Of a stretch of 64,000 nt of DNA, positions 54,203 through 64,000 are shown piece after piece. Both the position numbers and the translations under genes were made by a program. The stretch lies in assembly GCA_034522055.1 (NCBI GenBank), contig JAXHLS010000002.1, positions 1,922,001 through 1,986,000 of the forward strand. The letters are read 5' to 3'. Every line of letters begins with the position of its first letter. The stretch's first letter is position 1. The notes beneath the pieces were generated by a model that was not told the DNA's origin, searched no databases, and was given only the letters and a program-made list of their open reading frames with translations. Origin of the DNA: Gammaproteobacteria bacterium (GTDB taxonomy: Bacteria; Pseudomonadota; Gammaproteobacteria; JAABTG01).

Positions 54203-55387
54203 ATGGTGGCTGAACTCGGTCCGCTTCCCTCGCCGGCGGCCGAAGGGCTCGCGCGATCGACGGCCCTCGGTACCCGCATCCGCGAGGCCATCGACGACGG
54301 CGGGGGGGCCATCGACTTCGCCCGTTACATGGAGATGGCCCTCTATACCCCGGGGCTGGGCTATTACAGCGGCGCCGGCAGCCCCTTCGGGTCCGCCGGC
54401 GATTTCATCACCGCGCCCGAGATATCCGCTCTCTTCGGCCAGTGCCTGGCGGCGTACCTGGCGCCCGTGCTGGGGCACCTTGGGGATGCCGACGTGCTGG
54501 AGTTCGGGCCCGGCAGCGGGGCCCTCGCGGTGGCGGTGCTCAATACCCTGGCGACCCTGGATCGGGTGCCCCGCAGATACCGCATGCTCGAACTGTCGGG
54601 TACGCTGGCGGCGGCCCAGCGGACCACCCTGGAGGCCCTCGATGGCCCCCTGCGGGAACGCGTCGAGTGGCTGGACCGGCTGCCGGCGACGGGCCTGCGA
54701 GGCTGCTTCATCGCCAACGAGGTGGCTGACGCCATCCCCTTCCGGCGGCTGCGCATCGGTCGGGAGACGGTGCAGGAATGGCGGGTGGCCTGGCAGGATG
54801 GGGGACCGGCGTGGGCCCTCGGGCCGCTGCGGGACGATGGGTTGGCGGCGGCCGTGGCGCGGCTGCGACCATTCCTCGCGGCGGACTCCCTGCCCTACGA
54901 CACCGAGGTGGCACCGGCGCGCCGGGCCTGGCTCGCCAGCGCCGCGGCCACCCTGCGGGAGGGCGCCATGGTGGTGCTCGACTACGGCTTCGAGCGCCGC
55001 GAACTCTGCCGCGCCGGCCGCCACGGCGGCACCATGGCCTGCCACTATCGCCACCATACCCATGACGATCCCCTCATTCTGCCGGGCCTGCAGGACATCA
55101 CCAGTCACGTCGATTTCACCGATCTGGCGGAGGCCGCCGTGGATGCCGGACTCGATGTGGCGGGCTTCACCACCCAGGCTCAGTTCCTCCTCGGTCAGGG
55201 CTTGCTGGAGCGGGCCGCGGCCGCCGGCGCCGACCTGAGTCTGGCGGCTCTGGCCCGCAGCGGCGAGATCAAGCGCCTTACCCTGCCGGGGGAGATGGGT
55301 GAGGTGTTCAAGGTGTTGGCCCTGGGCCGCCAGCTGCCGCCCGGCCTGCTCACCTTTCCCGGCCGGGACATGCGGGCGCGGCTGTAA
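54203..55387 (+). CDS. MidA/NDUFAF7-family SAM-dependent methyltransferase
   Basis: The product is 394 residues of the MidA family: DFARYMEMALYTPGLGYYS, the SAM motif DVLEFGPGSGALAVAVL, IANEVADAIPFRRL and VVLDYGFERREL. The human homologue methylates an arginine of a respiratory complex I subunit; the bacterial target is unknown. It precedes uppP by 98 bp. Confidence 0.9.
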   Translation: MVAELGPLPSPAAEGLARSTALGTRIREAIDDGGGAIDFARYMEMALYTPGLGYYSGAGSPFGSAGDFITAPEISALFGQCLAAYLAPVLGHLGDADVLEFGPGSGALAVAVLNTLATLDRVPRRYRMLELSGTLAAAQRTTLEALDGPLRERVEWLDRLPATGLRGCFIANEVADAIPFRRLRIGRETVQEWRVAWQDGGPAWALGPLRDDGLAAAVARLRPFLAADSLPYDTEVAPARRAWLASAAATLREGAMVVLDYGFERRELCRAGRHGGTMACHYRHHTHDDPLILPGLQDITSHVDFTDLAEAAVDAGLDVAGFTTQAQFLLGQGLLERAAAAGADLSLAALARSGEIKRLTLPGEMGEVFKVLALGRQLPPGLLTFPGRDMRARL

Positions 55388-55485
55388 CCCGTTGGCGCTA
55401 GAATGAGCGTTTGTCGGGGCCCCCGCGGCCGGGCCACCACGCCCGGCGCCCATGCGTCCGACAACAACTGACCCCGGAGACTATC

Positions 55486-56283
55486 TTGGACCCCTGGCAC
55501 GTCATCGCCCTCGCCCTCATGCAGGGGCTCACCGAATTCCTGCCCATCTCCAGCTCGGCTCATCTCATCCTCCTGCCCGCCCTGAGTGGTTGGGAGGACC
55601 AGGGTCTGTCCCTGGACGTGGCGGTGCACGTGGGCACCCTGGCCGCCGTGGTCGGTTACTTTCGCGCCAGCCTCGTGGTGCTGGCCCGGGACTGGGCGGC
55701 CTCCCTCTATCAGCGCCGCAGCGTCGGCGAGAGCCGGCTGGCCTGGGGGGTGTTATGGGGCACGGTTCCGGTGGGACTGGCGGGGCTGCTGTTCTCGGGT
55801 TTCATCGAGACCCATCTGCGTTCGGCCCTGGTGATCGCCTGGGCCACCATCGCCTTCGGCCTGCTGCTGTGGTGGGCCGATGCGGCGGGCCGCGGGGCGC
55901 GCAGCGAGCACGGCCTGCGCTGGCGGGACGTGGCCATCATCGGCCTGGCCCAGGCCCTGGCCCTCATCCCCGGCACGTCGCGCTCGGGTATCACCATCAC
56001 CGCGGCCCTCGCCCTCGGCCTCAGCCGTGAGGCGGCCGCCCGTTTCTCCTTCCTGCTGTCCATCCCCGTCATCAGCCTGGCGGGGGCCCACGAAGGTTAC
56101 CGCGCCCTCGGTGAGGGCGCGGCCCTGGACTGGGTGGCCGTGGCCCTGGGAACGGTGGCGGCCGGCATCAGTGCCTACCTGTGCATACACTTGTTCCTGA
56201 AGCTGGTGGAGCGCATCGGCATGCTGCCTTTCGTGGCCTATCGCCTGATCCTCGGCGCGGTGCTGCTGCTGTTCTTCGTCTGA
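55486..56283 (+). CDS. uppP: Undecaprenyl-diphosphatase UppP
   Basis: The product is 265 residues with many membrane segments and the UppP motifs GLTEFLPISSSAHL and LIPGTSRSGITITAAL. It recycles undecaprenyl pyrophosphate for cell-wall synthesis and gives bacitracin resistance. The start is TTG at 55486, preceded by GGAG 6 bp upstream; earlier in-frame codons would add an unrelated N-terminus. Confidence 0.95.
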   Translation: MDPWHVIALALMQGLTEFLPISSSAHLILLPALSGWEDQGLSLDVAVHVGTLAAVVGYFRASLVVLARDWAASLYQRRSVGESRLAWGVLWGTVPVGLAGLLFSGFIETHLRSALVIAWATIAFGLLLWWADAAGRGARSEHGLRWRDVAIIGLAQALALIPGTSRSGITITAALALGLSREAAARFSFLLSIPVISLAGAHEGYRALGEGAALDWVAVALGTVAAGISAYLCIHLFLKLVERIGMLPFVAYRLILGAVLLLFFV

Positions 56284-56316
56284 TCGGACACCGATGGTAC
56301 GCGCCAGGCGCCTGGG

Positions 56317-57531
56317 TCAACCATCGGAGAGGGCCGCGGCGATGGCCCGGGTGCGGGCCTCGCGCAGGGCGATGCCGAGGTCGCGGCCGCTGAGGCCCCG
56401 GGCCGCCAGGGGCCCGGCCTCCACGGCGCGGGCGGCGGCGAAGGCCCGGCGAAAGCGCTCGGCCTGGGGGTAGGGGCGCTCCTCCAGGCCTGTGCGGCCG
56501 CGGGCGTCCGCCTCGCAGGCGGTGAGAAACTGGTCCAGGCGGCCGGGGCGGCGGAAGCTGTCCAGGGCCAGCAGCACCTTCATCAGGGTGGCGGGTTTGA
56601 GTTCCATGGCGCGGTGGCAGTGGCCGTGGTAGGTGGCCACCAGCACACCCATGTCCCGGAATTCGTTGGGGATCCGCAGCCGCTTGCACAGGTCATCGAT
56701 GCGCAACAGGCCGAGGCGCTCGTGGCCGTGGTGGCGGGGCCACAGGTTGGGGTTGGTGTCGCCCTTGCCGAGGTCATGCACCAGGGCGGCGAAACGTACC
56801 ACCGGGTCAGCGCTCGAGGCGGCGGCCTGGTCCAGCACCATGAGGGTGTGGATGCCGGTATCCACCTCCGGGTGGTGTTGCGGGGGCTGGGGCACGCCGA
56901 ACAGGCGGTCCACCTCGGGAAACAGCCGCTTGCGCGCGCCGCAGGCCCCCAACACCTCGAAGAAGCGGCTGGGCCGCGGGCTCTCCAGGGCCTTGCGCAG
57001 CTCGCCCCACACCCGTTCCGGCACCAGGGCGTCCACCTCCCCCGATGCCACCATCTGCCGTAGCAGGGCCAGGGTCTCGGGGGCCAGCTCGAAGTCCAGG
57101 GCGGCGGCAAAACGGGCGGCGCGCAGCAGGCGCACGGGGTCCTCCACGAAGGCGGGAGAGACATGGCGCAGTACCCTCGCCTCCAGATCCGCCCGGCCGT
57201 CGAAGGGGTCGAACAGCCGTCCCTCGGCGTCCTCGGCCATGGCGTTGATGGTGAAGTCCCGGCGCGCCAGGTCCGCCTCGAGGGTGACATCGGGGCTGGC
57301 ATGGAAGGTGAAGCCGGTGTAGCCGGGGGCCACCTTGCGCTCGGTGCGCGCCAGGGCATATTCCTCGCCGCTGTCGGGGTGGAGGAACACGGGGAAGTCC
57401 TTGCCCACGGGGCGGAAGCCCTGGGCCAGCAATTCTTCCGGGGTGGCCCCCACCACCACCCAGTCGCGGTCGGTGAGGGGGCGACCGAGGAGGCGATCGC
57501 GGACGGCACCGCCGACCTGGTACGCCTCCAC
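56317..57531 (-). CDS. cca: Multifunctional CCA-adding enzyme
   Basis: The product is 404 residues with the class II nucleotidyltransferase motif [35 protein letters not shown], and a C-terminal HD domain with [15 protein letters not shown]. It adds or repairs the CCA tail and, through the HD part, has phosphatase/phosphodiesterase activity, as in E. coli. It lies 7 bp after the NDUFA9-like gene on the same strand. Confidence 0.96.
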   Translation of the reverse strand: MEAYQVGGAVRDRLLGRPLTDRDWVVVGATPEELLAQGFRPVGKDFPVFLHPDSGEEYALARTERKVAPGYTGFTFHASPDVTLEADLARRDFTINAMAEDAEGRLFDPFDGRADLEARVLRHVSPAFVEDPVRLLRAARFAAALDFELAPETLALLRQMVASGEVDALVPERVWGELRKALESPRPSRFFEVLGACGARKRLFPEVDRLFGVPQPPQHHPEVDTGIHTLMVLDQAAASSADPVVRFAALVHDLGKGDTNPNLWPRHHGHERLGLLRIDDLCKRLRIPNEFRDMGVLVATYHGHCHRAMELKPATLMKVLLALDSFRRPGRLDQFLTACEADARGRTGLEERPYPQAERFRRAFAAARAVEAGPLAARGLSGRDLGIALREARTRAIAAALSDG

Positions 57532-57538
57532 GGCGGCC

Positions 57539-58492
57539 TCAGCCGCGGCGTGCGGCGGAGCGGAGGTTCTGCAGGTAGCGGTCCCGGCCGCTCCGGGAGA
57601 GGTAGGCGGGCACCACGGTCTCCAGCTCGGTGGCGCGGATCCCCAGGGCCGCGAGGCCGTCGCTGTGGCACACGCTGTCCACGCTCATGGAGGCCAGGTT
57701 GTCGCGGGTCATGGGGGGGGTGGGCAGGAACTCCATGGCTCGGGCCAGCAGCCGCGCCGGTCCGGGCCCGAGGCCGATGACGGGACGCCGGTGGCCGCTG
57801 TAACGGCCACTGAGCCTGACCAGTTCCCGCAGGGTATAGACCTTGGGGCCGCACAGTTCGTAGGCCTGGCCGTAGCTGTCGCGGTTACGGAGGCAGCGGG
57901 CGAAGGCCTCCACCACGTCGCCCACGAACACCGGCGCGAAACGGGTATCCGCCCCCGCCAGGGGCATGAAGGGGGCCAGGCGCAGCAGCCGGGCGAACTG
58001 GTTGAAGAAATTGTCCTCGGGCCCGAATACCACGGATGGCTTGAAGACCGTTGCGTCCATGTCCGGGGCGCCCAGTACCGCCTGCTCCCCCGCGCCCTTG
58101 GTGCGCTGGTATTCGCTCGGACCCTCCGTCGAGGACTGCAGGGCGCTCATGTGCAGCAGGCGCCGGATGCCGTTGAAGCGGCAGGCTTCCACCACCTTGG
58201 CGGGCAGGTCCGCATGCACCGTCTTGAAGTCGCCGTGGGGGCCGGCGGCGGGATTGAGGATCCCGGTGAGGTTGATCACCGTATCGCAGTCCTTGAACTG
58301 GCTGCTGAGCTCCGACACCAGATGGACATCGGTCTCCACCAGTTCGAGAGTGGGGATCACCAGCAGATCGCGATGGCCTTCGCGACGGCGTGTCAGGACC
58401 CGCAGGCGGTGGCCGTCGCGGGCCAGCACGAACAACAGATTGTGGCCGATGAAGCCCGTTCCACCGAGCACACAGATGTTTAATTTCTTCAT
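57539..58492 (-). CDS. NDUFA9-like NAD(P)-binding protein
   Basis: The product is 317 residues of the atypical SDR family related to complex I subunit NDUFA9: [20 protein letters not shown] at the N-terminus (nucleotide binding), then [14 protein letters not shown] and [20 protein letters not shown]. Its enzymatic role in bacteria is not known. The ATG at 58492 has an AAGGAA site. It heads a two-gene unit with cca. Confidence 0.87.
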   Translation of the reverse strand: MKKLNICVLGGTGFIGHNLLFVLARDGHRLRVLTRRREGHRDLLVIPTLELVETDVHLVSELSSQFKDCDTVINLTGILNPAAGPHGDFKTVHADLPAKVVEACRFNGIRRLLHMSALQSSTEGPSEYQRTKGAGEQAVLGAPDMDATVFKPSVVFGPEDNFFNQFARLLRLAPFMPLAGADTRFAPVFVGDVVEAFARCLRNRDSYGQAYELCGPKVYTLRELVRLSGRYSGHRRPVIGLGPGPARLLARAMEFLPTPPMTRDNLASMSVDSVCHSDGLAALGIRATELETVVPAYLSRSGRDRYLQNLRSAARRG

Positions 58493-58687
58493 TGCTTTCA
58501 GTTCCTTTCGGTGCTCGCCACGGTCCGGCCGGGGGGGGGCAATCATTCTCACGGGTGGGCCGGTGACGGTCAAGCCGCGGGAGCCGCCATGTAGTCAGTG
58601 CCTGGAATCAGGATTTTCTGTATCATCCCCACCCCTTCTCAATGTGAAAGTCGCGGAGCAAGCGGGCTGTTCCGGAGGGCATGAACC

Positions 58688-59095
58688 ATGAGCGAGTCGT
58701 GGCTCGACGAAATCAAGTGGACGGCGGACGGCTTGGTGCCCGCCATCGCGCAGGAGCAGGGTTCCGGCGCGGTGCTCATGATGGCGTGGATGAATCGCGA
58801 GTCCCTGGCCCTCACGGTGCAGGAAGGGCGCGCCATCTATTGGTCACGCTCCCGGGGTAGGCTGTGGCGCAAGGGAGAGGAGTCGGGCAACGTGCAACGC
58901 CTGCGGGATGTGCGGCTCGACTGTGACAACGACGTGGTATTGTTGACAGTGGAGCAGATCGGTGGCATTGCCTGTCATACGGGCAGGCATCGCTGTTTCT
59001 ACAGGCAGCTCCGGGATGGCGAGTGGGTGGAGGTGGAGCCCGTGGTGAAGGACCCCGCCGTCCTCTACGGCGACCAGGCCAAGTACGATGTCTGA
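58688..59095 (+). CDS. hisI: Phosphoribosyl-AMP cyclohydrolase
   Basis: The product is 135 residues with the HisI motifs [20 protein letters not shown] and [14 protein letters not shown], and the zinc-binding [10 protein letters not shown]. It catalyses the third step of histidine synthesis. It overlaps hisE by 8 bp. The rest of the his operon is not in the window. Confidence 0.97.
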   Translation: MSESWLDEIKWTADGLVPAIAQEQGSGAVLMMAWMNRESLALTVQEGRAIYWSRSRGRLWRKGEESGNVQRLRDVRLDCDNDVVLLTVEQIGGIACHTGRHRCFYRQLRDGEWVEVEPVVKDPAVLYGDQAKYDV

Positions 59096-59429
59096 CGTCC
59101 TCGCGCGGCTCGCGGGGGTGTTACGGGAACGGCGGGGGGCGCCGCCCGAGGATTCCTACGTGGCACGCCTCTACCACAAGGGGCTGGATGCCATCCTCAA
59201 GAAGGTGGGCGAGGAGGCGACGGAGGTGGTTCTGGCGGCGAAAGGTGGTGATCGGGCGGCGATCATTCATGAAACCGCCGATCTCTGGTTTCATACCCTG
59301 GTGATGCTGGAGCATCAGGGGCTCGCTCCAGAGGATGTCCTGCAGGAGCTGGAACGCCGTTTCGGCCTGTCCGGGCTGGAGGAGAAGGCGCGCCGGAACC
59401 CGCCCGCGGGCGATGACGAACGGCAATGA
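59088..59429 (+). CDS. hisE: Phosphoribosyl-ATP pyrophosphohydrolase
   Basis: The product is 113 residues of the MazG-like HisE family: [40 protein letters not shown] and [13 protein letters not shown]. It acts immediately before HisI. The gene is separate from hisI, as in many proteobacteria, and is followed 25 bp later by tatA. Confidence 0.97.
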   Translation: MSDVLARLAGVLRERRGAPPEDSYVARLYHKGLDAILKKVGEEATEVVLAAKGGDRAAIIHETADLWFHTLVMLEHQGLAPEDVLQELERRFGLSGLEEKARRNPPAGDDERQ

Positions 59430-59454
59430 CTTAGTGTAGCGAGGAGAACGCGAT

Positions 59455-59724
59455 ATGGGGCTCGGTGGAATCAGTATCTGGCAGCTGTTGATCGTATTGG
59501 CGATCGTGGTGCTGTTGTTCGGCACCAAGAAGCTCCGCAACGTGGGCGGCGACCTCGGGGCGGCGCTGAAGAACTTCAAGGGCGCGGTGAAGGACGGCGA
59601 TAGCGAGAAGGATAAGGACGACGAGGAGGACGACGGGCAGCCCAAGTCCCTGGCCGAGGGGGCCACGGCGGAGAATGCCGCCGGGACATCGGAGGCCGCG
59701 GAAAAGGAAAAAGAGAAGGCCTAG
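59455..59724 (+). CDS. tatA: Twin-arginine translocase subunit TatA
   Basis: The product is 89 residues: a short N-terminal membrane helix ([16 protein letters not shown]), the FGTKKLRN hinge, an amphipathic helix and a charged tail. It forms the pore of the Tat pathway for folded proteins. Gene order hisI-hisE-tatA-tatB-tatC is common in gammaproteobacteria. Confidence 0.95.
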   Translation: MGLGGISIWQLLIVLAIVVLLFGTKKLRNVGGDLGAALKNFKGAVKDGDSEKDKDDEEDDGQPKSLAEGATAENAAGTSEAAEKEKEKA

Positions 59725-59764
59725 GTGCGGCGCCCGTCCGCCCGTCCCGACATCCTGACCCCTC

Positions 59765-60181
59765 ATGTTTGACATCGGTTTTCTCGAGATCCTGCTCATC
59801 GGCGTGGTGGCGCTGTTGGTGGTGGGGCCCGAGCGCCTGCCCCGCCTCGCCCGTACCCTGGGTCTGTGGATCGGGCGGGCGCGCCGCTATGCGTCCACGG
59901 TCAAGGACGACGTGCAGCGGGAGCTGCGGGAGCACGAGATCCAGCAGGCCATGGGTGGCAAGCCGGAGATGAAGGACATCTATGACATCGTCGAGGATGC
60001 CCAGGAGTCAGTGAGGGACGTGGCCGAGGACGTGGATGCCCTGGGCTCGGAACTCAATGCCTCGGACGGCCCTGCCAGCGGCGCCGTCGCCAAGCCCGAT
60101 CCCGGCGCCCCCGCGGCGCCGGAGCGGGGCAAGGCCGACAAGGAGACCAGCAGGCCGTCCCCGCCGGACAGCCATGAATAA
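59765..60181 (+). CDS. tatB: Twin-arginine translocase subunit TatB
   Basis: The product is 138 residues: the N-terminal [20 protein letters not shown] helix with Glu8, then [13 protein letters not shown] and a long amphipathic helix. The acidic and Pro-rich tail is variable in the family. It binds signal peptides with TatC. It overlaps the tatC start. Confidence 0.95.
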   Translation: MFDIGFLEILLIGVVALLVVGPERLPRLARTLGLWIGRARRYASTVKDDVQRELREHEIQQAMGGKPEMKDIYDIVEDAQESVRDVAEDVDALGSELNASDGPASGAVAKPDPGAPAAPERGKADKETSRPSPPDSHE

Positions 60182-61022
60182 GCGCCAGGAGACGCCGGGA
60201 GACCAGCAGCAGGAGATGCCGTTCCTCCAGCACCTGGTGGAGCTGCGGGATCGGCTGTTGCGGGTGGTGCTGGCGGTGCTGGTAGTGTTCCTGTGCCTGT
60301 TCCCCTTCGCCAACGACCTCTACCACATCCTGGCGGAGCCGTTGTTGCGGCACATGCCGGCGGGCACCAGCATGATCGCCACCGAGGTGGCATCACCCTT
60401 TCTCACCCCCTTCAAGTTGTCCCTGGTACTGGCGGTGTTCCTCGCCGTGCCCTTCATTCTGCATCAGATATGGGCCTTCGTGGCGCCGGGGTTGTACCAG
60501 CACGAGAAGCGTCTGGCCATGCCCTTGCTGGCGGCCAGCGTGCTGCTGTTCTATCTGGGCATGGTGTTCGCGTACTTCGTGGTGTTCCCCCTGGTGTTCG
60601 GTTTCTTCATCAGCGTCACCCCGGAGGGGGTGGCGGTGATGACAGACATCGCCCGCTACCTGGATTTCGTGCTCAAGCTCTTCTTCGCCTTCGGTCTGGC
60701 CTTCGAGGTGCCCGTCATCGCCGTGGCCATGGTGTGGAGCGGCATCAGCACGCCCGAGTCCCTGGCGGAGAAACGCCCCTACATCATCGTCGGCACCTTC
60801 GCTTTCGGCATGTTGCTGACCCCGCCGGACGTCATCTCCCAGACCCTCCTGGCCGTGCCCATGTGGCTGTTGTTCGAGCTGGGGCTGTGGTTCTCCCGCC
60901 GTTTCGTGACCCGCCGCGCCCCGGCTGCCGGCGCGGACGACGACGGCGATGACGAGTTCGACCGGGCGGAGCGCCAGGAAGCGGATCTCGATGGCAAGGG
61001 GGACGGCAAGGGCGGCGGCTGA
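60174..61022 (+). CDS. tatC: Twin-arginine translocase subunit TatC
   Basis: The product is 282 residues with six membrane helices; the motifs [16 protein letters not shown] and [16 protein letters not shown] are diagnostic. It is the receptor for twin-arginine signal peptides. The ATG at 60174 overlaps the tatB stop. The C-terminal ~30 residues are an acidic, hydrophilic extension beyond the usual end. Confidence 0.96.
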   Translation: MNKRQETPGDQQQEMPFLQHLVELRDRLLRVVLAVLVVFLCLFPFANDLYHILAEPLLRHMPAGTSMIATEVASPFLTPFKLSLVLAVFLAVPFILHQIWAFVAPGLYQHEKRLAMPLLAASVLLFYLGMVFAYFVVFPLVFGFFISVTPEGVAVMTDIARYLDFVLKLFFAFGLAFEVPVIAVAMVWSGISTPESLAEKRPYIIVGTFAFGMLLTPPDVISQTLLAVPMWLLFELGLWFSRRFVTRRAPAAGADDDGDDEFDRAERQEADLDGKGDGKGGG

Positions 61023-61054
61023 GCCCGCGGCCCCCGTCGTTCGGAACGCCCCCC

Positions 61055-62422
61055 TCAGCCCTTCGGCACCACCAGGTCGTATTTCTGGATCTTGCGGTCC
61101 AGGGCGGGCCGTGAGATCTGCAGGATGTCGCAGCTTCGGCCCTTGTGGCCGCCGGTGTGGTCGAGGACCCGCTGCACATGGGCCGCCTCTACCTCGTCGA
61201 GGGTGGCCAGCACGGGCACTTCGGGGGGCAGGGCCTCGCTGCCCCCGCCCGCGGTGGTCTCCGGCAGTGGCAGCATCTCCGGCGTCAGCACGCCGTCGCG
61301 GGAGCGCACCATGCATTGGGTGAGCACGTTCTCCAGTTCCCTCACGTTGCCTGGCCAGTTGTAGCTTTGCAGGCGTGCCATGGCCTCCGGCGACAGGCTC
61401 AAGGGGGGCTTGTGGAGGTTGCGGCCGATACGGCCCAGCAGGCCCTCCACCAGCAGGGGGATGTCCTCGCGACGCTCCCGCAGGGGCGGCAGGGCGATGG
61501 TAATGACGTTGAGGCGGTAGAGCAGATCCTCGCGAAAACGCTTTTCTGCCACCTCGTGCTCCAGGTCACGGTTGGTGGCGGCGATGATGCGGGCGTTGGT
61601 GGTGAGGGTCTGGGTGCCCCCCACCCGTTCGAAGGCGTGCTCCTGCAGCACCCGCAGCAGCTTGGCCTGCAGGGACATGGGGAGTTCGCCGATCTCGTCC
61701 AGGAACAGGGTGCCGTCGCGGGCCAGCTCGAACTTGCCGATCTTGCGGGCCACGGCGCCGGTGAAGGCCCCCTTCTCGTGGCCGAACAGCTCGCTCTCCA
61801 GCAGGGTCTCGACGATGGCGGCGCTGTTGACCGCCACGAAGGGCCCTTGCAGGCCGCTGTGCTGATGGATGGAGCGCGCCACCACTTCCTTGCCGGTACC
61901 GCTCTCCCCCACCAGCAGTACGTTGGCCTGGGACGGTGCGGTCAGGGCGATCTCCTTGCTCACCTTGAGCATGGCATCGCCGCGCCCGAGCAGTTCTCCG
62001 CCGGGGGTGGCGGCGGGCTCCTCGGGGGGCGTGAGGGCGGCCACCCGGCGCACCAGGCGGCGGTGCTCCAGGGCCTTGCGGATGGCGTGTTCCAGCTCCT
62101 CGTTCTTGACCGGCTTGTGGATGAAGTCCCGCGCCCCCTTCTTGATGGACTCGATGGCCAGTTCCAGGTCGTGGGCACCGGTCATCATCACCACGGGCAC
62201 GCCGGGGGCGCGGCGCAGCAGTTCATCCAGCAGTTCCACGCCACGGCCGTCGGGCAGCTGTTGGTCCAGCAGGATGACGTCGGGTTCGCCGGTCTCCAGC
62301 AGCGCCAGCCCACTGGCACAGGACTCGGCGCGGGACGTGGCGTAGCCCAGGTCCTCGAAATGGAGTTCGAGCATCTGGGACAGGGCCGCGTCGTCGTCGA
62401 TGATGAGGATGTGCTCGGGCAT
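61055..62422 (-). CDS. Sigma-54-dependent NtrC-family response regulator
   Basis: The product is 455 residues. It has a receiver domain (Asp in VILLDQQLPDGRG), then an AAA+ domain with Walker A GESGTGKE and the sigma-54 contact loop GAFTGA, and a Fis-type helix-turn-helix at the end (HKGRSCDILQISRPALDRKI). It activates sigma-54 promoters on phosphorylation. No partner kinase is next to it in the window, so its signal is not known. It is convergent with tatC. Confidence 0.92.
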   Translation of the reverse strand: MPEHILIIDDDAALSQMLELHFEDLGYATSRAESCASGLALLETGEPDVILLDQQLPDGRGVELLDELLRRAPGVPVVMMTGAHDLELAIESIKKGARDFIHKPVKNEELEHAIRKALEHRRLVRRVAALTPPEEPAATPGGELLGRGDAMLKVSKEIALTAPSQANVLLVGESGTGKEVVARSIHQHSGLQGPFVAVNSAAIVETLLESELFGHEKGAFTGAVARKIGKFELARDGTLFLDEIGELPMSLQAKLLRVLQEHAFERVGGTQTLTTNARIIAATNRDLEHEVAEKRFREDLLYRLNVITIALPPLRERREDIPLLVEGLLGRIGRNLHKPPLSLSPEAMARLQSYNWPGNVRELENVLTQCMVRSRDGVLTPEMLPLPETTAGGGSEALPPEVPVLATLDEVEAAHVQRVLDHTGGHKGRSCDILQISRPALDRKIQKYDLVVPKG

Positions 62423-62478
62423 GGTCTCAGGGTCGATGGCGCGTCGTGAATCTGGAGGCTCGCCACGGCCCCGGGGCG

Positions 62479-63381
62479 CTACCGTGTGGCGGCAGGGGGC
62501 GGCGGGTCTCGCGGAGTGGCGCTGGCATCTTCGGGTCGTCTTTCAGGTTCCAGGAGGCGCTCGGCGAGGTGTTCCGGGACCACGTAGGCGAGGCCCTTGG
62601 CGGGGCGCAGGAACAGGGTATCGCCGTCCTTTTCCAAGACCCGGAAGGTGATGCTTTGCTTTCCGTCTCCCAACTCCACCACGACCTCTTCCCCCTCCGC
62701 GGCAGTGGTCTCGTGCGGCCTGACGGCGACGGCCCGCGCCTCCTGCCACGCCCGCGCCAGGCGGGCCTCGGCATCCGCCACCAGGCCGGCATCGGCCGGC
62801 TCCACCGTCCAGCCTTCATCCCCCCGCTCCACCCGCAGCCGCCCCAGGCGGATGGCGTGCGGCATGGCGTCGGGTGGCAACAGGCGGTAGCTCACGAAGC
62901 CCGTGGGGGCGGTGTTCAACTGGGGAAAGTAGCGGTCCTGCACCAGGTGTACCCGGCCGTCCACGCGCACATAGCGGTAGCCATCGATGGCCTCGGTAGC
63001 GCCGAAGGCCACCGGGAAATCGTCGAATCGCACCACCGCCCGCGGCGGGGCCAGGCCGAAGGGGGCGAGGTCGTCTCCGGCGACGGCCACGGTACCCTGG
63101 CTGGGGGCCTCGAGCAGGTCCAGCAGGGTGCCGGCCTTGAAGGCGTTGGCAGGCAGGTCGTAGGGCGTGGCCAGCCACCAGCCCTCGCCGTGGCGCTCCA
63201 GGATTAGACCGGGACGCCCGCCGGGATAGTCGATGGCGATGCGCTCCACCGTGGTGCCGTCGACGGTGGTGATGGGGGCCCGCGGCGGGTCCCCTTCCTT
63301 GCCGGGCTCCAGCCATACCACCAGGGCGAGGGCCGCGACCATCGTCAGCAATGCCAGATTGAGCAGCAGCCGGCGGGCCAT
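62479..63381 (-). CDS. DUF4340-type membrane-anchored protein
   Basis: The product is 300 residues with an N-terminal membrane anchor (LLLNLALLTMVAALALVVWL) and a periplasmic beta-rich body containing TVERIAIDYPGG and DRYFPQLNTAPTGFVSYRL. DUF4340 proteins usually follow GldG-like genes in an ABC-type export operon (GldA/GldF/GldG-like), as here. Its role is unknown. Confidence 0.8.
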   Translation of the reverse strand: MARRLLLNLALLTMVAALALVVWLEPGKEGDPPRAPITTVDGTTVERIAIDYPGGRPGLILERHGEGWWLATPYDLPANAFKAGTLLDLLEAPSQGTVAVAGDDLAPFGLAPPRAVVRFDDFPVAFGATEAIDGYRYVRVDGRVHLVQDRYFPQLNTAPTGFVSYRLLPPDAMPHAIRLGRLRVERGDEGWTVEPADAGLVADAEARLARAWQEARAVAVRPHETTAAEGEEVVVELGDGKQSITFRVLEKDGDTLFLRPAKGLAYVVPEHLAERLLEPERRPEDASATPRDPPPPAATR

Positions 63382-63383
63382 GG

Positions 63384-64000
63384 TCAGCGCTTGCGGCGCC
63401 GCAGCCAGATGACGATGCCGGTGCCCAGCAGCAGGGCCGGCAGGACGAACAGGAAGCCGACGCCGATGACCACCACGGCGGTGGGGGAGAAGGCGAGCCG
63501 GGTATCCGGAGCCGTCTTGGCGGGGATGTTCATGAGGGTGTCGTCGGTGGCCAGCCAGTTGACGATGTTGAAACCGAGATCCAGGTTACCGCCGTTGCCG
63601 AGATAGGTATTGGAGAGGAAGTCACCGTCACCGACGACGACCACCCGCTGGCGTGCGGGGGCCACGGTGTCCGCCTCCGCCGCGGCGGGCCCGCCCTCGC
63701 CGCCGGGCCGCTCCCGCTCCAGGGCCAGGCCGATGTCGAAGGGGCCGGGTAGATCGCTGGCCTCGTCGAAGCCGATCTCGCCCTGCAATTCGCCGGTCTC
63801 GGACCAGGCCGCCCCGGCGCTGGTGAGGATGGGGTCCGGTTGCCAGTCCCGGGGCGCCTCGGCGGTGATGCCGGCGGCCTGGGGAAACACGGTGAGGAGA
63901 TCGAAGTCGCGGGTCACGGGGTGGAAGCCGTAGCTGGTCACCAGGGCCATGGCGGGGTGCTCGATGCCGAAGAGCTGGGAGGTGGGGTCCACGATGATCC
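63384..64000 (-). CDS. GldG-like ABC-transport auxiliary protein, 3' part
   Basis: The last about 205 codons of a gene that runs past the window end are visible. Recognisable parts are RVVVVGDGDFLSNTYLGNGG, NLDLGFNIVNWLATDDTLMN and a C-terminal membrane helix (VVVIGVGFLFVLPALLLGTG). These match the C-terminal domain of GldG / IFT52-like proteins in ABC-type systems linked to gliding or surface polysaccharide. The frame is open at 64000, so no start can be given. It ends 2 bp before the DUF4340 gene. Confidence 0.8.
   Translation of the reverse strand, partial: IIVDPTSQLFGIEHPAMALVTSYGFHPVTRDFDLLTVFPQAAGITAEAPRDWQPDPILTSAGAAWSETGELQGEIGFDEASDLPGPFDIGLALERERPGGEGGPAAAEADTVAPARQRVVVVGDGDFLSNTYLGNGGNLDLGFNIVNWLATDDTLMNIPAKTAPDTRLAFSPTAVVVIGVGFLFVLPALLLGTGIVIWLRRRKR

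Overview
The window looks like chromosome from a GC-rich gammaproteobacterium, plausibly a Chromatiales/Ectothiorhodospirales-type or Pseudomonas-like lineage. The evidence is gene order. An argH / algZ-algR neighbourhood, a pilG-pilI-pilJ-chpA-chpC cluster, and an rpsU-yqeY-dnaG-rpoD block next to a CAU-anticodon tRNA, tsaD, plsY, folB, folK and cca are classic gammaproteobacterial arrangements. The genus cannot be named from this sequence.

Layout. (1) 84-4690: an LbtU-like outer-membrane porin gene cut in two by a 3.36-kb IS21-family element (370-3732) with a 5-bp target duplication. The element carries two small accessory genes, and its istA and istB are both frameshifted. (2) 4771-5832: remains of a RES-type toxin locus next to a block of 132-bp palindromic repeat units. 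(3) 6023-22169: a 16.1-kb integrated island bounded by 47-bp direct repeats of the 3' half of tRNA-Phe. It carries integrase, an AlpA-like regulator, a replication-type winged-helix protein, and a co-directional defence block: Fic, HsdM, HsdS (frameshifted), an Abi_C-type protein, a second Fic with an altered motif, HsdR, a YgjP-type metallopeptidase and a 1,259-residue SIR2-domain protein. (4) 22373-29386: core metabolism and repair (amrS, yggX, mutY, an SRPBCC protein, asmA-like, a MazG-like hydrolase, argH). (5) 29503-41968: algZ-algR, divergent gshA, and the Chp chemosensory operon for twitching motility. (6) 42035-45384: rsmE, rsd, rdgC, a newly noticed GGA-rich RsmY/RsmZ/CsrB-like small RNA, tRNA-Ile2, a duplicated 5' piece of that tRNA, and a second block of the same 132-bp repeat. 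(7) 45396-58492: the macromolecular-synthesis block, folate genes, midA, uppP, cca and an NDUFA9-like gene. (8) 58688-64000: hisI-hisE-tatABC, an orphan NtrC-type regulator, and a DUF4340/GldG-type pair cut by the window end.

How the parts fit. The defence island is the most unusual segment. It pairs a type I restriction-modification system with a SIR2 NADase-type effector, an abortive-infection protein and two Fic proteins. Each Fic protein has a winged-helix segment, and each gene is preceded by its own palindromic operator-like DNA, which suggests that the Fic proteins control the two transcription units. The specificity subunit is broken by two single-base frameshifts, so the restriction part may be disarmed while the other effectors remain intact. 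Frameshifts occur only in accessory genes (istA, istB, hsdS); the core genes are all open, which argues for genuine decay over poor sequence quality. In the core part, surface motility (Chp, AlgZ/AlgR), a probable CsrA/RsmA-sequestering RNA, and the sigma-70 regulator Rsd lie within about 16 kb of each other.
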